64,000 nt of DNA, from contig CAJTGB010000007.1 in the NCBI GenBank assembly GCA_910575835.1, positions 113,674 through 177,673 on the forward strand. The letters are read 5' to 3'. Position 1 is the stretch's first letter. The number at the start of each line of letters is the position of its first letter. Under the pieces are notes generated by a model. The model searched no databases. It had not been told where the DNA came from and saw nothing but the letters and a program-made list of their open reading frames with translations. A program made the translations under genes and the position numbers. Positions 53,717 to 63,004 of the stretch are shown here, piece by piece. The stretch comes from Lachnospiraceae bacterium (GTDB taxonomy: Bacteria > Bacillota > Clostridia > Lachnospirales > Lachnospiraceae).

Positions 53717-55609
53717 TCACATGTACTGCGATTCCTGCGGTGATCCCTGCAGCCGGTCATAAGCCTCCCGGATTCTTCCTGCCATGGTGCATACGTCAAG
53801 ACCCGTCTCCTCGCGCAGCGCTTGGATCCCCCCATGTTCCACATAATCATCAGGGAGCGCAAGCGGCAGGATGCGGACGCCTTTGTCCTTCCTGCATATA
53901 TACTCCGTCACATGCTCCCCGTAGCCTCCGGTCTGCACATTCTCTTCTATCGTCACGATCAGCGCATGGTCGCTGCACAGATCATCGATCATCTCTTCAT
54001 CAATCGGCTTGAGGAATCTGGCGTTGACCAGCGTGCAGGGATATCCCTTCTCCTTCAGCATATCTCTGACCTGTACCGCCGGTTCAAACATATGCCCTGC
54101 ACTCAGGATCGCAATGCCGGACTCCCTGTACAGCATCTCGCTCTTCCCATATACGACCGGCGCCCTGAATTCCCTGTATCCGTCGTACGCCTCTCCTCTC
54201 GGATACCGCAGGGCAACCGGCCCCTGATAATCCAGCGCAAAACGCAGCATATCCGCCAGCTCCCACTTGTGCTTCGGAGACATCACCGTCATATTCGGAA
54301 TACTGCTCAGGTAAGAAATGTCAAATATGCCCTGATGCGTCTCCCCGTCGCTTCCCACCAGTCCGGCGCGGTCTACCGCTAAGACTACCGGAAGATTCTG
54401 AAGCGCTACATCATGAATGAGCTGGTCATACGCACGCTGCAGAAATGACGAATACACTGCAAACACCGGATGGATGCCGCCTGCCGCAAGTCCCGCCGCG
54501 AAGGTAACGCCGTGAGCCTCGGCTATCCCCACATCGAAAAACCTGTCGGGATAGAGCTGCTTAAACCTGGTAAGACCCGTCCCATCAGCCATAGCAGCCG
54601 TGATCGCGGCGATCTCCGGGCGATTTTTCGCCTCATCGCAGAGCACCTTGCCGAATACGTCCGTACAGGTATCCTTCTTCTTCGGTATCTCAGGCTCGCC
54701 CGTCTCGATCTGGAACGGGCCGATCCCATGAAACCTGTCAGGGTGCTTCTCCGCCGGCTCATATCCCTTGCCCTTCTCTGTTATAACATGGAGAAGCGCC
54801 GGACCGTCCACTCTCTGCGCCTCGCGCAGCGCACGGCACAGAAGCGGGATATTATGGCCGGGCACCGGTCCCAGATAAGTGATTCCCATATCCTCGAAAA
54901 ACATGCCCGGCACAACAAGCTGCTTAATGCTGCTCTTAGTCCTGCGGATCTTCTTGATCATCGAATCACCCACGACCGGAATCTGGTGCAGCGCTTCCGT
55001 AATTCCCTTCTTAAGTCCCGTGTAGATATCCGCAGTCCGAAGACCCGCAAGATATCTGGACATTCCTCCCACATTCTCCGAGATCGACATATTGTTATCG
55101 TTCAGGACAATAATAAAATTCGTCTCCAATGCGGAGGCATTGTTCAAAGCCTCATACGCCATCCCTCCGGTCAGAGAACCGTCGCCGATCACAGAGATCA
55201 CGCTGTAATCCTCTCCCATCAGGTCTCTGGCCCGTACATAGCCAAGTCCCGCCGATATGGACGTAGAGCTGTGCCCGGTGTCAAATGCATCGCAGGCGCT
55301 CTCTTTCCTCTTGGGGAAGCCGCTTATCCCGCCGTATTTGCGCAGATCGTCAAACCCGTCCTTCCTCCCGGTCAAAAGCTTGTGCGTATAGGACTGATGC
55401 CCCACATCCCAGATGATCTTATCCTTCGGGAGCTCGAAGATCAGATGCATCGCGATCGTAAGCTCCACAACGCCAAGATTGGACGCAAGATGCCCGCCGT
55501 TCTTGCTGATCTTCTCGATCAGAAATTCCCGGATCTCTTCTGCCAGTCCGTCTAATTCCTCCGGCAGCAGGTTCTTGATATCATTCTCCTTTTGTATCCT
55601 CTCTAACAT
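53717..55609 (-). CDS. dxs: 1-Deoxy-D-xylulose-5-phosphate synthase
   Basis: 630 residues, full length. Thiamine diphosphate binding is shown by G-D-G-S-L-T-G-G-M-A-Y-E-A-L-N-N; the second domain has D-R-A-G-L-V-G-S-D-G-E-T-H-Q-G. It condenses pyruvate and glyceraldehyde 3-phosphate in the first step of the MEP isoprenoid route. It is followed by tlyA and preceded (60 bp) by the polyprenyl synthase gene, which uses the same pathway's product. Confidence 0.98.
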   Translation of the reverse strand: MLERIQKENDIKNLLPEELDGLAEEIREFLIEKISKNGGHLASNLGVVELTIAMHLIFELPKDKIIWDVGHQSYTHKLLTGRKDGFDDLRKYGGISGFPKRKESACDAFDTGHSSTSISAGLGYVRARDLMGEDYSVISVIGDGSLTGGMAYEALNNASALETNFIIVLNDNNMSISENVGGMSRYLAGLRTADIYTGLKKGITEALHQIPVVGDSMIKKIRRTKSSIKQLVVPGMFFEDMGITYLGPVPGHNIPLLCRALREAQRVDGPALLHVITEKGKGYEPAEKHPDRFHGIGPFQIETGEPEIPKKKDTCTDVFGKVLCDEAKNRPEIAAITAAMADGTGLTRFKQLYPDRFFDVGIAEAHGVTFAAGLAAGGIHPVFAVYSSFLQRAYDQLIHDVALQNLPVVLAVDRAGLVGSDGETHQGIFDISYLSSIPNMTVMSPKHKWELADMLRFALDYQGPVALRYPRGEAYDGYREFRAPVVYGKSEMLYRESGIAILSAGHMFEPAVQVRDMLKEKGYPCTLVNARFLKPIDEEMIDDLCSDHALIVTIEENVQTGGYGEHVTEYICRKDKGVRILPLALPDDYVEHGGIQALREETGLDVCTMAGRIREAYDRLQGSPQESQYM

Positions 55610-55669
55610 AGTCCGCCCCCCTTTATCTGTGTGTCCCGTCCTTTCTGAGCATATTTCCGCAGATTCCTG

Positions 55670-56587
55670 TTATTTTTCTCTGTGGATCAGTTGGGTCAAA
55701 AGCTGTTCCAGGAATTCATTCTCACCCGGCAGCTGGTGCAGAAGAGCGACCGCCTCCCTGGACAATCTCTCTACTTCCTGCTTCGCCTCTTCGATCCCTA
55801 CGAGGGTAACATAGGTGGTCTTCTCATTCTTCTCGTCGCTGTGGACAGGCTTGCCAAGCGTCTCGCTGGTACTGGTCACATCCAGGATATCGTCCTGTAC
55901 CTGGAACGCTACTCCCACATACTCCGCGATCTTCTCAACCTTCTTCACTTCCTCCTCAGAAGCCCCTCCAAGGATCGCCCCGATCATCATCGCAGCTTCG
56001 ATAAGCGCCGCCGTCTTAAGCCTGTAGATCGTATCCAGCACATCCTTCGTAATCTTACGGCCAGTCTCCTTCACATCGATGACCTGTCCCCCGATCATCC
56101 CGTAGATGCCCGCCTTCTCACCCAGCACCGCCAGAGCTCTTCCTATTAAAAGGCTGTCCTCAGGTTCGATCACAAATGCCCTGAAAGCCGTCTCAAACGC
56201 ATAGTTCAGCAAGGCATCCCCCGCCAGGATACCCATATCTTCGCCGTATACGATATGCGTAGTCTTACGCCCCCGCCTGTATTCATCATTATCCATCGCC
56301 GGCAGGTCGTCATGCACGAGCGAATAGGTATGTATCATCTCGATCGCAGCTATAAAAGGATGCAGCGCCTTCGACGTCCCGTTATACAGCCGGAAAGTCT
56401 CCTGCATGAGCATAGGGCGGAGCCGCTTGCCGCCGGCCAGAAGACTATAGCCCATCGCCTCCATGATCACGCTCTGATATCCCTTCTGCTTCGGAAGATA
56501 TCCCTGCAGAATATCCTCGATCTTTTGTACCTTCTGTTCTAATTGCTTCTGAAACTCCCGATTCTGAAAATCATTGTTAGAATTCAT
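55670..56587 (-). CDS. ispA: Polyprenyl (farnesyl-type) diphosphate synthase
   Basis: 305 residues. First Asp-rich motif D-D-L-P-A-M-D, second D-D-I-L-D-V. The G-G-K-R-L-R-P-M-L segment binds the diphosphates. It links IPP to allylic diphosphates; the product (C15 or C20) cannot be told by eye, so ispA is a best guess. The ATG at 56587 follows GAGGGTGG, and the gene overlaps xseB by 11 bp. Confidence 0.92.
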   Translation of the reverse strand: MNSNNDFQNREFQKQLEQKVQKIEDILQGYLPKQKGYQSVIMEAMGYSLLAGGKRLRPMLMQETFRLYNGTSKALHPFIAAIEMIHTYSLVHDDLPAMDNDEYRRGRKTTHIVYGEDMGILAGDALLNYAFETAFRAFVIEPEDSLLIGRALAVLGEKAGIYGMIGGQVIDVKETGRKITKDVLDTIYRLKTAALIEAAMMIGAILGGASEEEVKKVEKIAEYVGVAFQVQDDILDVTSTSETLGKPVHSDEKNEKTTYVTLVGIEEAKQEVERLSREAVALLHQLPGENEFLEQLLTQLIHREK

Positions 56588-56810
56588 GCGTCCCACCCTC
56601 TTCATCTAAGATCAGCATCTTCTTCTCAACCGCATCGATGCGGCCGCTGCAATTCTTAAGCAGCTCCATACCCTTATGATAGAGTTTAAAAGAAGCCTCA
56701 AGAGACACTTCTTCCTCCTCCATCTTGTTGATCGTATCTTCCAGTTGTTCAAACAATTCCTCAAGGCTCTGTTCTTCCCTGGCTTCCGTCTCTTCTGTTC
56801 TTACGTCCAT
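56577..56810 (-). CDS. xseB: Exodeoxyribonuclease VII small subunit
   Basis: 77 residues. The family pattern S-L-E-E-L-F-E-Q-L-E-D-T-I-N-K-M-E and L-E-A-S-F-K-L-Y-H-K-G-M is clear. It pairs with XseA. The ATG at 56810 has GGGAGG 6 bp upstream; a TTG six codons earlier is less likely. Confidence 0.95.
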   Translation of the reverse strand: MDVRTEETEAREEQSLEELFEQLEDTINKMEEEEVSLEASFKLYHKGMELLKNCSGRIDAVEKKMLILDEEGGTHEF

Positions 56811-56909
56811 GCTGCGCCTCCCTTCCAAATAAATCCGTTCTTACTGCTTCGCTGACAGACTGTTCACAAACCTTGCCGGCCGCGTAAGATCCTGCCGTAT
56901 CGTAACAGT

Positions 56910-58124
56910 TCAGACAAGCTGCCCTGTTGCTTCTGTATCTTCCACTACGGCCCGGATCCGGCCGTCCGTCACATAGATATCCAGAAGGCTGCCCTGCCGT
57001 ACCTGTCCGACACTTTTTACCGTCTTACCGTCTTCCCCGGCCACATAGGAATAGCCCTTATTAAGCTTCCCGATGGGAGACAAGCCCTTCATGATCTCCA
57101 TATAGATCGCCAGTCTGTGCCTGGAGTCCTTAAGCCTGCTGTCCATCTGCAGACGCAGGGCGTCTTCTAACTCCGACAATCTCTGCTGCTGCTCCTGCAG
57201 ACGGTAACGCGGATGCAGGCATCTTAAATGCATCTGATATTCCCGAAGCCTTAACCGGTTCATCTGAACCTTCTGCGCAAGCAGACGCGACACTCCTGCA
57301 CGGTACTCCTGCATGCGCGCCTGAAGCTGCCGGTAATCATACACCGCAAGCTCCGCCGCCGCGGAAGGCGTAGGCGCCCTCAGATCCGCGACATAATCCG
57401 CAATGGTCGTGTCCGTCTCATGGCCTACCGCAGAGATAACCGGCACACGGCACTGAAAGATCGCCCTGGCGACCTCCTCCTCGTTAAAAGCCCACAGATC
57501 CTCAATAGAACCTCCGCCCCGGCCCACGATCATCACGTCGACCTCTGCCTTCTCCAACATCTGAATTCCGCGGATAATACTCTCCTTCGCACCGTCCCCC
57601 TGTACCTGAGCCGGATACAGGATCAACTGGACGAAAGGATTCCTGCGCGCCGCGATATTCATGATATCGCGCACCGCCGCTCCCGTCGGCGCCGTCACGA
57701 CCCCGATCCGTCTTGCGTATGCAGGTATCGGCTTCTTGTACTCCGGCGCAAACATCCCCATCTCTTCCAGTTCCTTCTTAAGCATCTGAAACCGCTCATA
57801 GAGCACGCCGTCTCCGTCCAGACGGATCTCCTTCGCATAGAGCTGGTAAGAACCGCTGCGCTCATATACGCTCACCCCGCCAAGGACTACCACCTGCTGA
57901 CCGTCACACATACGAAAAGAGAGCCCGCCCCGCTGCCCGGCAAACATAACACAGGCAATCGTTCCGGACTCATCCTTCAGTGAAAAATATATATGCCCCG
58001 AAGTATGGTACTTACAGTTCGATACCTCACCCTTGACGTAAATACGGTTCAGCATATAATCCTGGGTAAACATATTCTTGATATAAGCATTCACCTGCTT
58101 TACTGTATATACATTCCGAACCAT
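56910..58124 (-). CDS. xseA: Exodeoxyribonuclease VII large subunit
   Basis: 404 residues. N-terminal OB fold (V-K-G-E-V-S-N-C-K-Y-H-T-S-G-H-I-Y-F-S-L-K-D is characteristic), then the catalytic region G-R-G-G-G-S-I-E-D-L-W-A-F-N and G-H-E-T-D-T-T-I-A-D. The coiled coil that carries the small subunits is near 280-350. It trims single-stranded DNA. The ATG at 58124 has GGGAGAGAAGG in front; a 46-codon extension upstream overlaps nusB and has no site. Confidence 0.96.
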   Translation of the reverse strand: MVRNVYTVKQVNAYIKNMFTQDYMLNRIYVKGEVSNCKYHTSGHIYFSLKDESGTIACVMFAGQRGGLSFRMCDGQQVVVLGGVSVYERSGSYQLYAKEIRLDGDGVLYERFQMLKKELEEMGMFAPEYKKPIPAYARRIGVVTAPTGAAVRDIMNIAARRNPFVQLILYPAQVQGDGAKESIIRGIQMLEKAEVDVMIVGRGGGSIEDLWAFNEEEVARAIFQCRVPVISAVGHETDTTIADYVADLRAPTPSAAAELAVYDYRQLQARMQEYRAGVSRLLAQKVQMNRLRLREYQMHLRCLHPRYRLQEQQQRLSELEDALRLQMDSRLKDSRHRLAIYMEIMKGLSPIGKLNKGYSYVAGEDGKTVKSVGQVRQGSLLDIYVTDGRIRAVVEDTEATGQLV

Positions 58125-58149
58125 AAACCTTCTCTCCCAATACCCTGGA

Positions 58150-58551
58150 TTAACATCTTGCCAGTTTGGCAAGCACTGCATTGATAAAAGCCGGCCCGTC
58201 ATCGCTGCTGTACTTCTTCGCAAGCTCCACCGCCTCGTCGATCGCAACGCCTGTCGGCACATCCTCGTCCCACTTCATCTCATACACGGCAAGCCGCAGG
58301 ATGGTCAGATCAGCCTTGTTCATACGGCTTGTCTTCCATCCTGTGGTATGCGTATTCAGCAGAGTATCAATCTCATCCTTCGCCTCTGCGATCTTCTGTG
58401 TCTTCTCCCGGATATACTTAAGATCCCGCTCTCTGGCATCTTCAAGCTGCTCTGAGTATAAACCGATCTGCTCCGATAACTCCTCCGGCGCACAGAACTC
58501 AATTCCGAACAACACCTTGAAGATATGTTCTCTTAATTCTGTCCTCTTCAC
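58150..58551 (-). CDS. nusB: Transcription antitermination factor NusB
   Basis: 133 residues, the usual size. R-E-H-I-F-K-V-L-F near the start and I-A-V-D-E-A-V-E-L-A-K-K-Y (here V-A-I-D-E-A-V-E-L) near the end mark the family. It binds boxA with S10 and helps rRNA transcription. The start codon is GTG (58551), directly after the Asp23 stop, with GGAGG 8 bp upstream. Confidence 0.95.
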   Translation of the reverse strand: MKRTELREHIFKVLFGIEFCAPEELSEQIGLYSEQLEDARERDLKYIREKTQKIAEAKDEIDTLLNTHTTGWKTSRMNKADLTILRLAVYEMKWDEDVPTGVAIDEAVELAKKYSSDDGPAFINAVLAKLARC

Positions 58552-58935
58552 TTATGCTTCCTCCGGCATATCCACCCCGGCAACCCGGATATTGACGTCG
58601 GCAACCTCAAGCCCCGTCATATTCTCGATCGCTGCCTTGACCTTCTCCTGAACCTTCTGGGTCGTATCCTTGATGCTGTACCCGTAATTCAGATTCAGCA
58701 CCAGAGAAACGGTCACGATCCCGTCCAGTACGTCCACCTTCACACCCTTGGACAAAGACTTCATACCAAGCTTGCTCACAAGCTCCCTCGTTGCATTCCC
58801 TGTCATGGAAGAAACACCCTCCACCTCAGTCGCCGCAAGTCCTGCGATGATCGCTACCACCTCGTCCGCGATCTTCACCTCTCCAAGATTCTCTTCAGTC
58901 TGTATCGTATACGTATTTCTCTCTTCTTTGCTCAT
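58552..58935 (-). CDS. Asp23/Gls24 family protein
   Basis: 127 residues. The alternating G-E-V-K-I-A-D-E-V-V-A-I-I-A-G-L-A-A start and the later V-V-L-N-Y-G-like strand (L-N-L-N-Y-G-Y-S-I-K) with V-N-I-R-V-A-G at the end are typical of the alkaline-shock/Gls24 family. Members are membrane-associated envelope-stress proteins. It leads the nusB-xseA-dxs operon, as in many Firmicutes. GGAGG is 10 bp before the ATG at 58935. Confidence 0.92.
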   Translation of the reverse strand: MSKEERNTYTIQTEENLGEVKIADEVVAIIAGLAATEVEGVSSMTGNATRELVSKLGMKSLSKGVKVDVLDGIVTVSLVLNLNYGYSIKDTTQKVQEKVKAAIENMTGLEVADVNIRVAGVDMPEEA

Positions 58936-58972
58936 ATTTAAGAAACCTCCTGTCTCATATACACTTCTTTTC

Positions 58973-59000
58973 ATTATATCAAATGAATACAATTTTGCAA
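58973..59000 (-). promoter_or_regulatory. Promoter of the Asp23-nusB-dxs operon
   Basis: TTGCAA (58995-59000), 16 bp, then TGATATAAT with TATAAT at 58973-58978: an extended -10 sigma-A promoter about 38 bp before the ATG. Confidence 0.8.
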
Positions 59001-59037
59001 AGTAGCGATACTGATTTTGTCTAAAATTTTATAACAG

Positions 59038-59057
59038 AACAGGTTAGCCGCCCTGTT
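59038..59057 (-). terminator. Weak terminator candidate after prfC
   Basis: A 6-bp stem (AACAGG/CCTGTT, loop of 8), followed on the minus strand by UGUUAUAAAAUUUU. The U tract is broken, so read-through is likely. Confidence 0.35.
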
Positions 59058-59093
59058 ACATAATTTTCCGGCCGTACGGCTGCCGCTTCTGTC

Positions 59094-60695
59094 CTATCTG
59101 GCGAATTCAGCCAGTACCAGCCCTTCGTTTCGCTCTATAGTCATGCGGATACTCCATTCATTGACAAACAGAAGAAGCGGACGGTCCTTCAAGTCCTTGA
59201 CCTTCTTCATATCAGAGGTTCCGGTAAGCTTGTCAAGGTCAGTCTCCGTATGCTCGATCCAGCGGATATACTCATACGGAAGGCTGTCAAGACGGATCTC
59301 TACATTATATTCGTTCTCCAGCCTGTATTTCAGCACGTCAAACTGCAGCACGCCTACCACGCCCACTATGATCTCCTCCATACCGGTATTGAACTCCTGG
59401 AAGATCTGGATCGCACCCTCCTGGGCGATCTGGTTGATTCCCTTGATAAACTGCTTCCGCTTCATAGTGTCTACCTGCCGCACCCTTGCAAAATGCTCCG
59501 GCGCGAAGGTCGGAATCCCCTCATAGGCAAAATGCTCCGCAGACGTCGTAAGCGTATCGCCGATCGAGAAGATTCCCGGATCAAACACACCGATAATGTC
59601 GCCGCCGTAAGCCTTCTCGATCATCTTGCGCTCGCTCGCCATCATCTGCTGCGGCTGAGATAAGCGCACCTTCCGGCCTCCCTGAACATGATACACGTCC
59701 ATTCCGGCCTCAAACTCCCCGGAACAGATCCGCATAAACGCGATACGGTCCCTGTGCGCCTTGTTCATATTAGCCTGAATCTTGAATACAAAGGCCGAGA
59801 AATCCTTTTCCTCCATAGGATTCACCGCGCCCTTGTCCGATATCCGCGGAAGAGGCGGCGTCGTCATCGTAAGGAAATGCTTCAAAAAGGTCTCTACACC
59901 GAAGTTTGTAAGAGCAGAGCCAAAGAACACCGGAGACAGCTCTCCCTTACTTACTTGCTCCTGATCAAACACAGCTCCCGCACCGTCCTGCAGCTCGATC
60001 TCCTCCATTAACTGAGCAAGCTGTGCGTCTGTCACCCACTCTTTGATAGCCGGGTCGTCTGCCGCGATCTTGCGGACTTCTCCCTGTGTAGTTCCCTTGT
60101 GGGTATCTGAGAACAGCTCCACCTTCTTCGTCTCCCTGTCGTAGACCCCCTTGAATTCCTTGCCGGAACCAATGGGCCAGTTGACCGGGCAGGTGGCGAT
60201 TCCCAGTTCATTTTCAATATCATCCAGAAGCTCGAAGGTATCCATCGCCTCCCGGTCCATCTTATTGATAAAAGTAAATATAGGGATATGCCGCATGGTG
60301 CACACCTTAAAAAGCTTCCTCGTCTGCGCCTCAACACCCTTGGACGCGTCGATCACCATCACCGCCGAATCCGCCGCCATCAGCGTCCGGTAGGTATCCT
60401 CCGAGAAATCCTGATGCCCCGGAGTATCCAGGATATTGATACAGTATCCGCCGTAATTAAACTGCAGCACCGAAGATGTGACCGAGATACCTCTCTCCTT
60501 CTCGATCTCCATCCAGTCAGATACCGCGTGCCTCGCCGTAGCCTTCCCCTTCACGCTTCCGGCCAGGTTGATGGCTCCCCCATATAGCAGGAACTTCTCC
60601 GTCAGTGTCGTCTTACCCGCATCCGGGTGGGATATGATGGCAAATGTTCTCCTCTTCTTGATCTGATTCTTTATTTCATCCGTAATCTGTGACAT
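59094..60695 (-). CDS. prfC: Peptide chain release factor 3
   Basis: 533 residues. GTPase motifs: H-P-D-A-G-K-T-T-L-T-E (G1), the G2 region E-K-E-R-G-I-S-V-T-S-S, D-T-P-G-H-Q-D-F (G3) and N-K-M-D-R-E (G4). The E-R-G-I-S-V-T form with the long domain II and III separates it from EF-G. It recycles RF1/RF2 after termination. The ATG at 60695 has AGGAG 10 bp upstream; a TTG four codons before is a less likely start. Confidence 0.97.
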   Translation of the reverse strand: MSQITDEIKNQIKKRRTFAIISHPDAGKTTLTEKFLLYGGAINLAGSVKGKATARHAVSDWMEIEKERGISVTSSVLQFNYGGYCINILDTPGHQDFSEDTYRTLMAADSAVMVIDASKGVEAQTRKLFKVCTMRHIPIFTFINKMDREAMDTFELLDDIENELGIATCPVNWPIGSGKEFKGVYDRETKKVELFSDTHKGTTQGEVRKIAADDPAIKEWVTDAQLAQLMEEIELQDGAGAVFDQEQVSKGELSPVFFGSALTNFGVETFLKHFLTMTTPPLPRISDKGAVNPMEEKDFSAFVFKIQANMNKAHRDRIAFMRICSGEFEAGMDVYHVQGGRKVRLSQPQQMMASERKMIEKAYGGDIIGVFDPGIFSIGDTLTTSAEHFAYEGIPTFAPEHFARVRQVDTMKRKQFIKGINQIAQEGAIQIFQEFNTGMEEIIVGVVGVLQFDVLKYRLENEYNVEIRLDSLPYEYIRWIEHTETDLDKLTGTSDMKKVKDLKDRPLLLFVNEWSIRMTIERNEGLVLAEFAR

Positions 60696-60760
60696 AGATT
60701 GCAACACTCCTAAGATATGATATATTATGGCCGGTTTTTACTTCCCTTAAGCCGGTAAAC

Positions 60761-60789
60761 AGTATAACATAAGCAGGCAGATTCCTCAA
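60761..60789 (-). promoter_or_regulatory. Promoter of prfC
   Basis: TTGAGG (60784-60789), 17 bp, TATACT (60761-60766) on the minus strand, about 65 bp before the prfC ATG. Confidence 0.75.
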
Positions 60790-60895
60790 TATATCAAATT
60801 CGATTATTCAAAACAATACCTGTCATTTTGAACTGAAGTTTTGACATTATTACTTGTGTTGTTTGCGGCTCTGTCTTACATAGACAATCATAAAA

Positions 60896-60939
60896 GAAGA
60901 TAAGCATCCGTACCCTGAGAAAGTTGGATGCTTATCTTT
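60896..60939. terminator. Perfect 12-bp hairpin, possible terminator
   Basis: AGATAAGCATCC (60898-60909) pairs with GGATGCTTATCT (60926-60937), loop of 16, with A/T extension. On the plus strand a UUUU run follows. On the minus strand UUCUUUUA follows, so it could end the ATPase transcript. Confidence 0.55.
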
Positions 60940-61015
60940 TAGAATTAGCTAAAATTTTACTGAGGGTATATCGAAACTCCATGTCCGATTAACCTTTCTA
61001 ACTAGATTGTATATC

Positions 61016-61047
61016 AGAGCCATTTGATTTTCAAGTGGCTCTTTTTT
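61016..61047 (+). terminator. Strong intrinsic terminator on the plus strand
   Basis: A 12-bp stem with one G-U pair (arms 61016-61027 and 61031-61042, loop of 3) followed by UUUUUU. On the plus strand no gene lies upstream that it could serve, so it may end a small RNA or be left from a lost gene. Confidence 0.7.
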
Positions 61048-61303
61048 AAATTTGCTATACTAACTAACCTCATCATTTATTGATGCATTTTTCACGATCA
61101 TGTTTCAATCTGCATTCAGATATTCAAACCTCCTTTGGTGGTGTCCGCAAATAGCCTCGCACGTCTTGCTGTAGCAAATAGTTTGATATTGGCAGCCGTC
61201 CGTCTTCCATGAACGTCTTCAGGTATTCCCTTTGGTTTTGGCTTTCTTCCCTTTGTCTCAATCAAAACAGCCGGCTGCAAGCACAAACATTGCCAACAGG
61301 AAA

Positions 61304-62995
61304 TTATTCCCCTGCCAGTTTCACTTTGCAGCGTTTCATATAGCACGCAATCCCATATTTTAAAATTTTATCTGCCCCGTTTGCCCGGAGTTCCTCATCA
61401 TACTTCCGTTCCTCTACCTGCTTTAACGCTCTTTCACAAGCCTGATCTAGATCACCGTCATTGGCATACTTGACTTCAATAAGGATAGCTATTTCACTGT
61501 TTTCGGTTTCTATGAGGATATCGATATATCCTTCACCGGTTTCCTGATTTGAAAATACACCCCAGCCTTCTTTCACGCCCAAGATTCCAAGCAGTATCCC
61601 ATGATAAAAGTTCTCCTTACTTGCTTTTCTCACAAACGTATCCCTGATACTGATGGTCTTTTTCAGGTAGCTTTCAAAAATCTTCTCTACATTTTTTTCC
61701 TTTCCATTTTTAAGAGCCTCACAGAACCGGCTTAGCGTATCCCCGTCTTTTTTCACACTCTCTTTGAAGTATTCCATAATCTGTGCTTGAAAAATATCCC
61801 GTATTTCCAGATTTGGAATTTTGAGTCTGTACATCTGGGGATCCAATGCACATGTTTGTGTTAGATATCCGGTTGTGAATAGCACACTCCAGATATTTTC
61901 AATCGAATGATACATATCTTTATAGGTCAATTCCGGACGAATGGTTTTTATGATTTCTTTCCCCGCCATCAAACCTTCTATCTCTCTCTTTGTTGTTGCA
62001 CTTTTCGACTGTCTGATAAATTCCTTAACTTCTGCATTACCGCTCGTATTTACCCAATAATTCTGTGGAATAGCTTCTTTATTTGTGCGAAGACTACGAA
62101 GATAAGAAACCACATCCCATGGACAATATACCTCTACATTCCCAAAGCGATATCCATCATACCATTCTTTGATACTTCCATACTTATCAGTACATTCATA
62201 ATACGTTAAAAGGTCACATACCTCTTGATCTGTAAATCCAAAATATTCATCGAAATCAACATCTGTAATCGTGAAGGTGGTAAAATTATTAAGACCGGTA
62301 AAGATACTCTCCTTTGAGATGCGCATACATCCGGTCATTACTGCAAATTTCAGACTGTTGTTTGTTTTTAGCGTCTGTTCCAGCAGATTACGGATTAGAA
62401 ATACCATTTGATCATAATACCCATTTTCAAACGCTTTTGCTAATGGAACATCATATTCATCAATTAAAAGAATTACTTTTGTTCCATAATGTTTCTCCAA
62501 TAATTCCGATAATAATTTCAATCCACCGCAAAATACGGCTTTACTCATTCTGCTATCTAAAAGTTCCTTATATTCTGACTTATCAAAATCACTTAAATTC
62601 CTGCTTTCCAAAAGGAACTGGGTTCTACCTGCTACATTCTTCATAATCTGAACTGCAAAATCAAATGCATCCTCATAAGCAGCAGCATTGATTCCTTTAA
62701 GGGAAACTGAAATCACAGGATATTTCCCCATATAATCTTCACACAGCTTTTTATCTTTTGAGATTTCCAAGCCATCAAATATATTCTTATCGCCCCCTAT
62801 GGAAAAAAAGTGTTCCAGCATACTCATATTTAAAGTTTTTCCAAAACGTCTTGGTCTGGTAATGAGATTTACCATTCCGCCATTGTGGAACAGTTCTGAA
62901 ATCAACTTTGTTTTATCCACATAATAATAGTTATCGTTAATAATCTGCTCAAAATTTTCTACTCCCACCGGAAGGCGTTTCTTTTCTTCACCCAT
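61304..62995 (-). CDS. AAA-ATPase/PD-(D/E)XK nuclease-like protein
   Basis: 563 residues. The N-terminal AAA-ATPase-like domain (~1-240) has a Walker A variant R-P-R-R-F-G-K-T (~47-54) and Walker B L-L-I-D-E-Y-D-V (~176-183). The C-terminal region carries a PD-(D/E)XK core (Y-I-D-I-L-I ... I-E-V-K-Y), as in the DUF1703 proteins found in many copies in Bacteroidetes and clostridia. The role is unknown. Neighbouring integrase and IS66 pieces mark this as an accessory segment. The ATG at 62995 has AAGGAG 10 bp upstream. Confidence 0.85.
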   Translation of the reverse strand: MGEEKKRLPVGVENFEQIINDNYYYVDKTKLISELFHNGGMVNLITRPRRFGKTLNMSMLEHFFSIGGDKNIFDGLEISKDKKLCEDYMGKYPVISVSLKGINAAAYEDAFDFAVQIMKNVAGRTQFLLESRNLSDFDKSEYKELLDSRMSKAVFCGGLKLLSELLEKHYGTKVILLIDEYDVPLAKAFENGYYDQMVFLIRNLLEQTLKTNNSLKFAVMTGCMRISKESIFTGLNNFTTFTITDVDFDEYFGFTDQEVCDLLTYYECTDKYGSIKEWYDGYRFGNVEVYCPWDVVSYLRSLRTNKEAIPQNYWVNTSGNAEVKEFIRQSKSATTKREIEGLMAGKEIIKTIRPELTYKDMYHSIENIWSVLFTTGYLTQTCALDPQMYRLKIPNLEIRDIFQAQIMEYFKESVKKDGDTLSRFCEALKNGKEKNVEKIFESYLKKTISIRDTFVRKASKENFYHGILLGILGVKEGWGVFSNQETGEGYIDILIETENSEIAILIEVKYANDGDLDQACERALKQVEERKYDEELRANGADKILKYGIACYMKRCKVKLAGE

Positions 62996-63004
62996 GTTAC
63001 CCAC

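Larger units (their letters stand above)
60696..61303. other. Gene-free region with two plus-strand hairpins
   Basis: 608 bp between prfC and the ATPase gene. It holds the prfC promoter (60761-60789), and two hairpins described separately (60896-60939 and 61016-61047). A 76-codon frame on the minus strand (61116-61346) has no ribosome binding site and overlaps the ATPase gene end. No RNA family was recognised. Confidence 0.6.

Noticed and set aside
54470..55555. 361-codon plus-strand frame across dxs
   Set aside because: Antisense to a full-length conserved enzyme, with a His/Arg-rich shadow composition and no motif.
61116..61346. 76-codon minus-strand frame after the ATPase gene
   Set aside because: Starts inside the ATPase gene without a ribosome binding site, and its product matches nothing I know.
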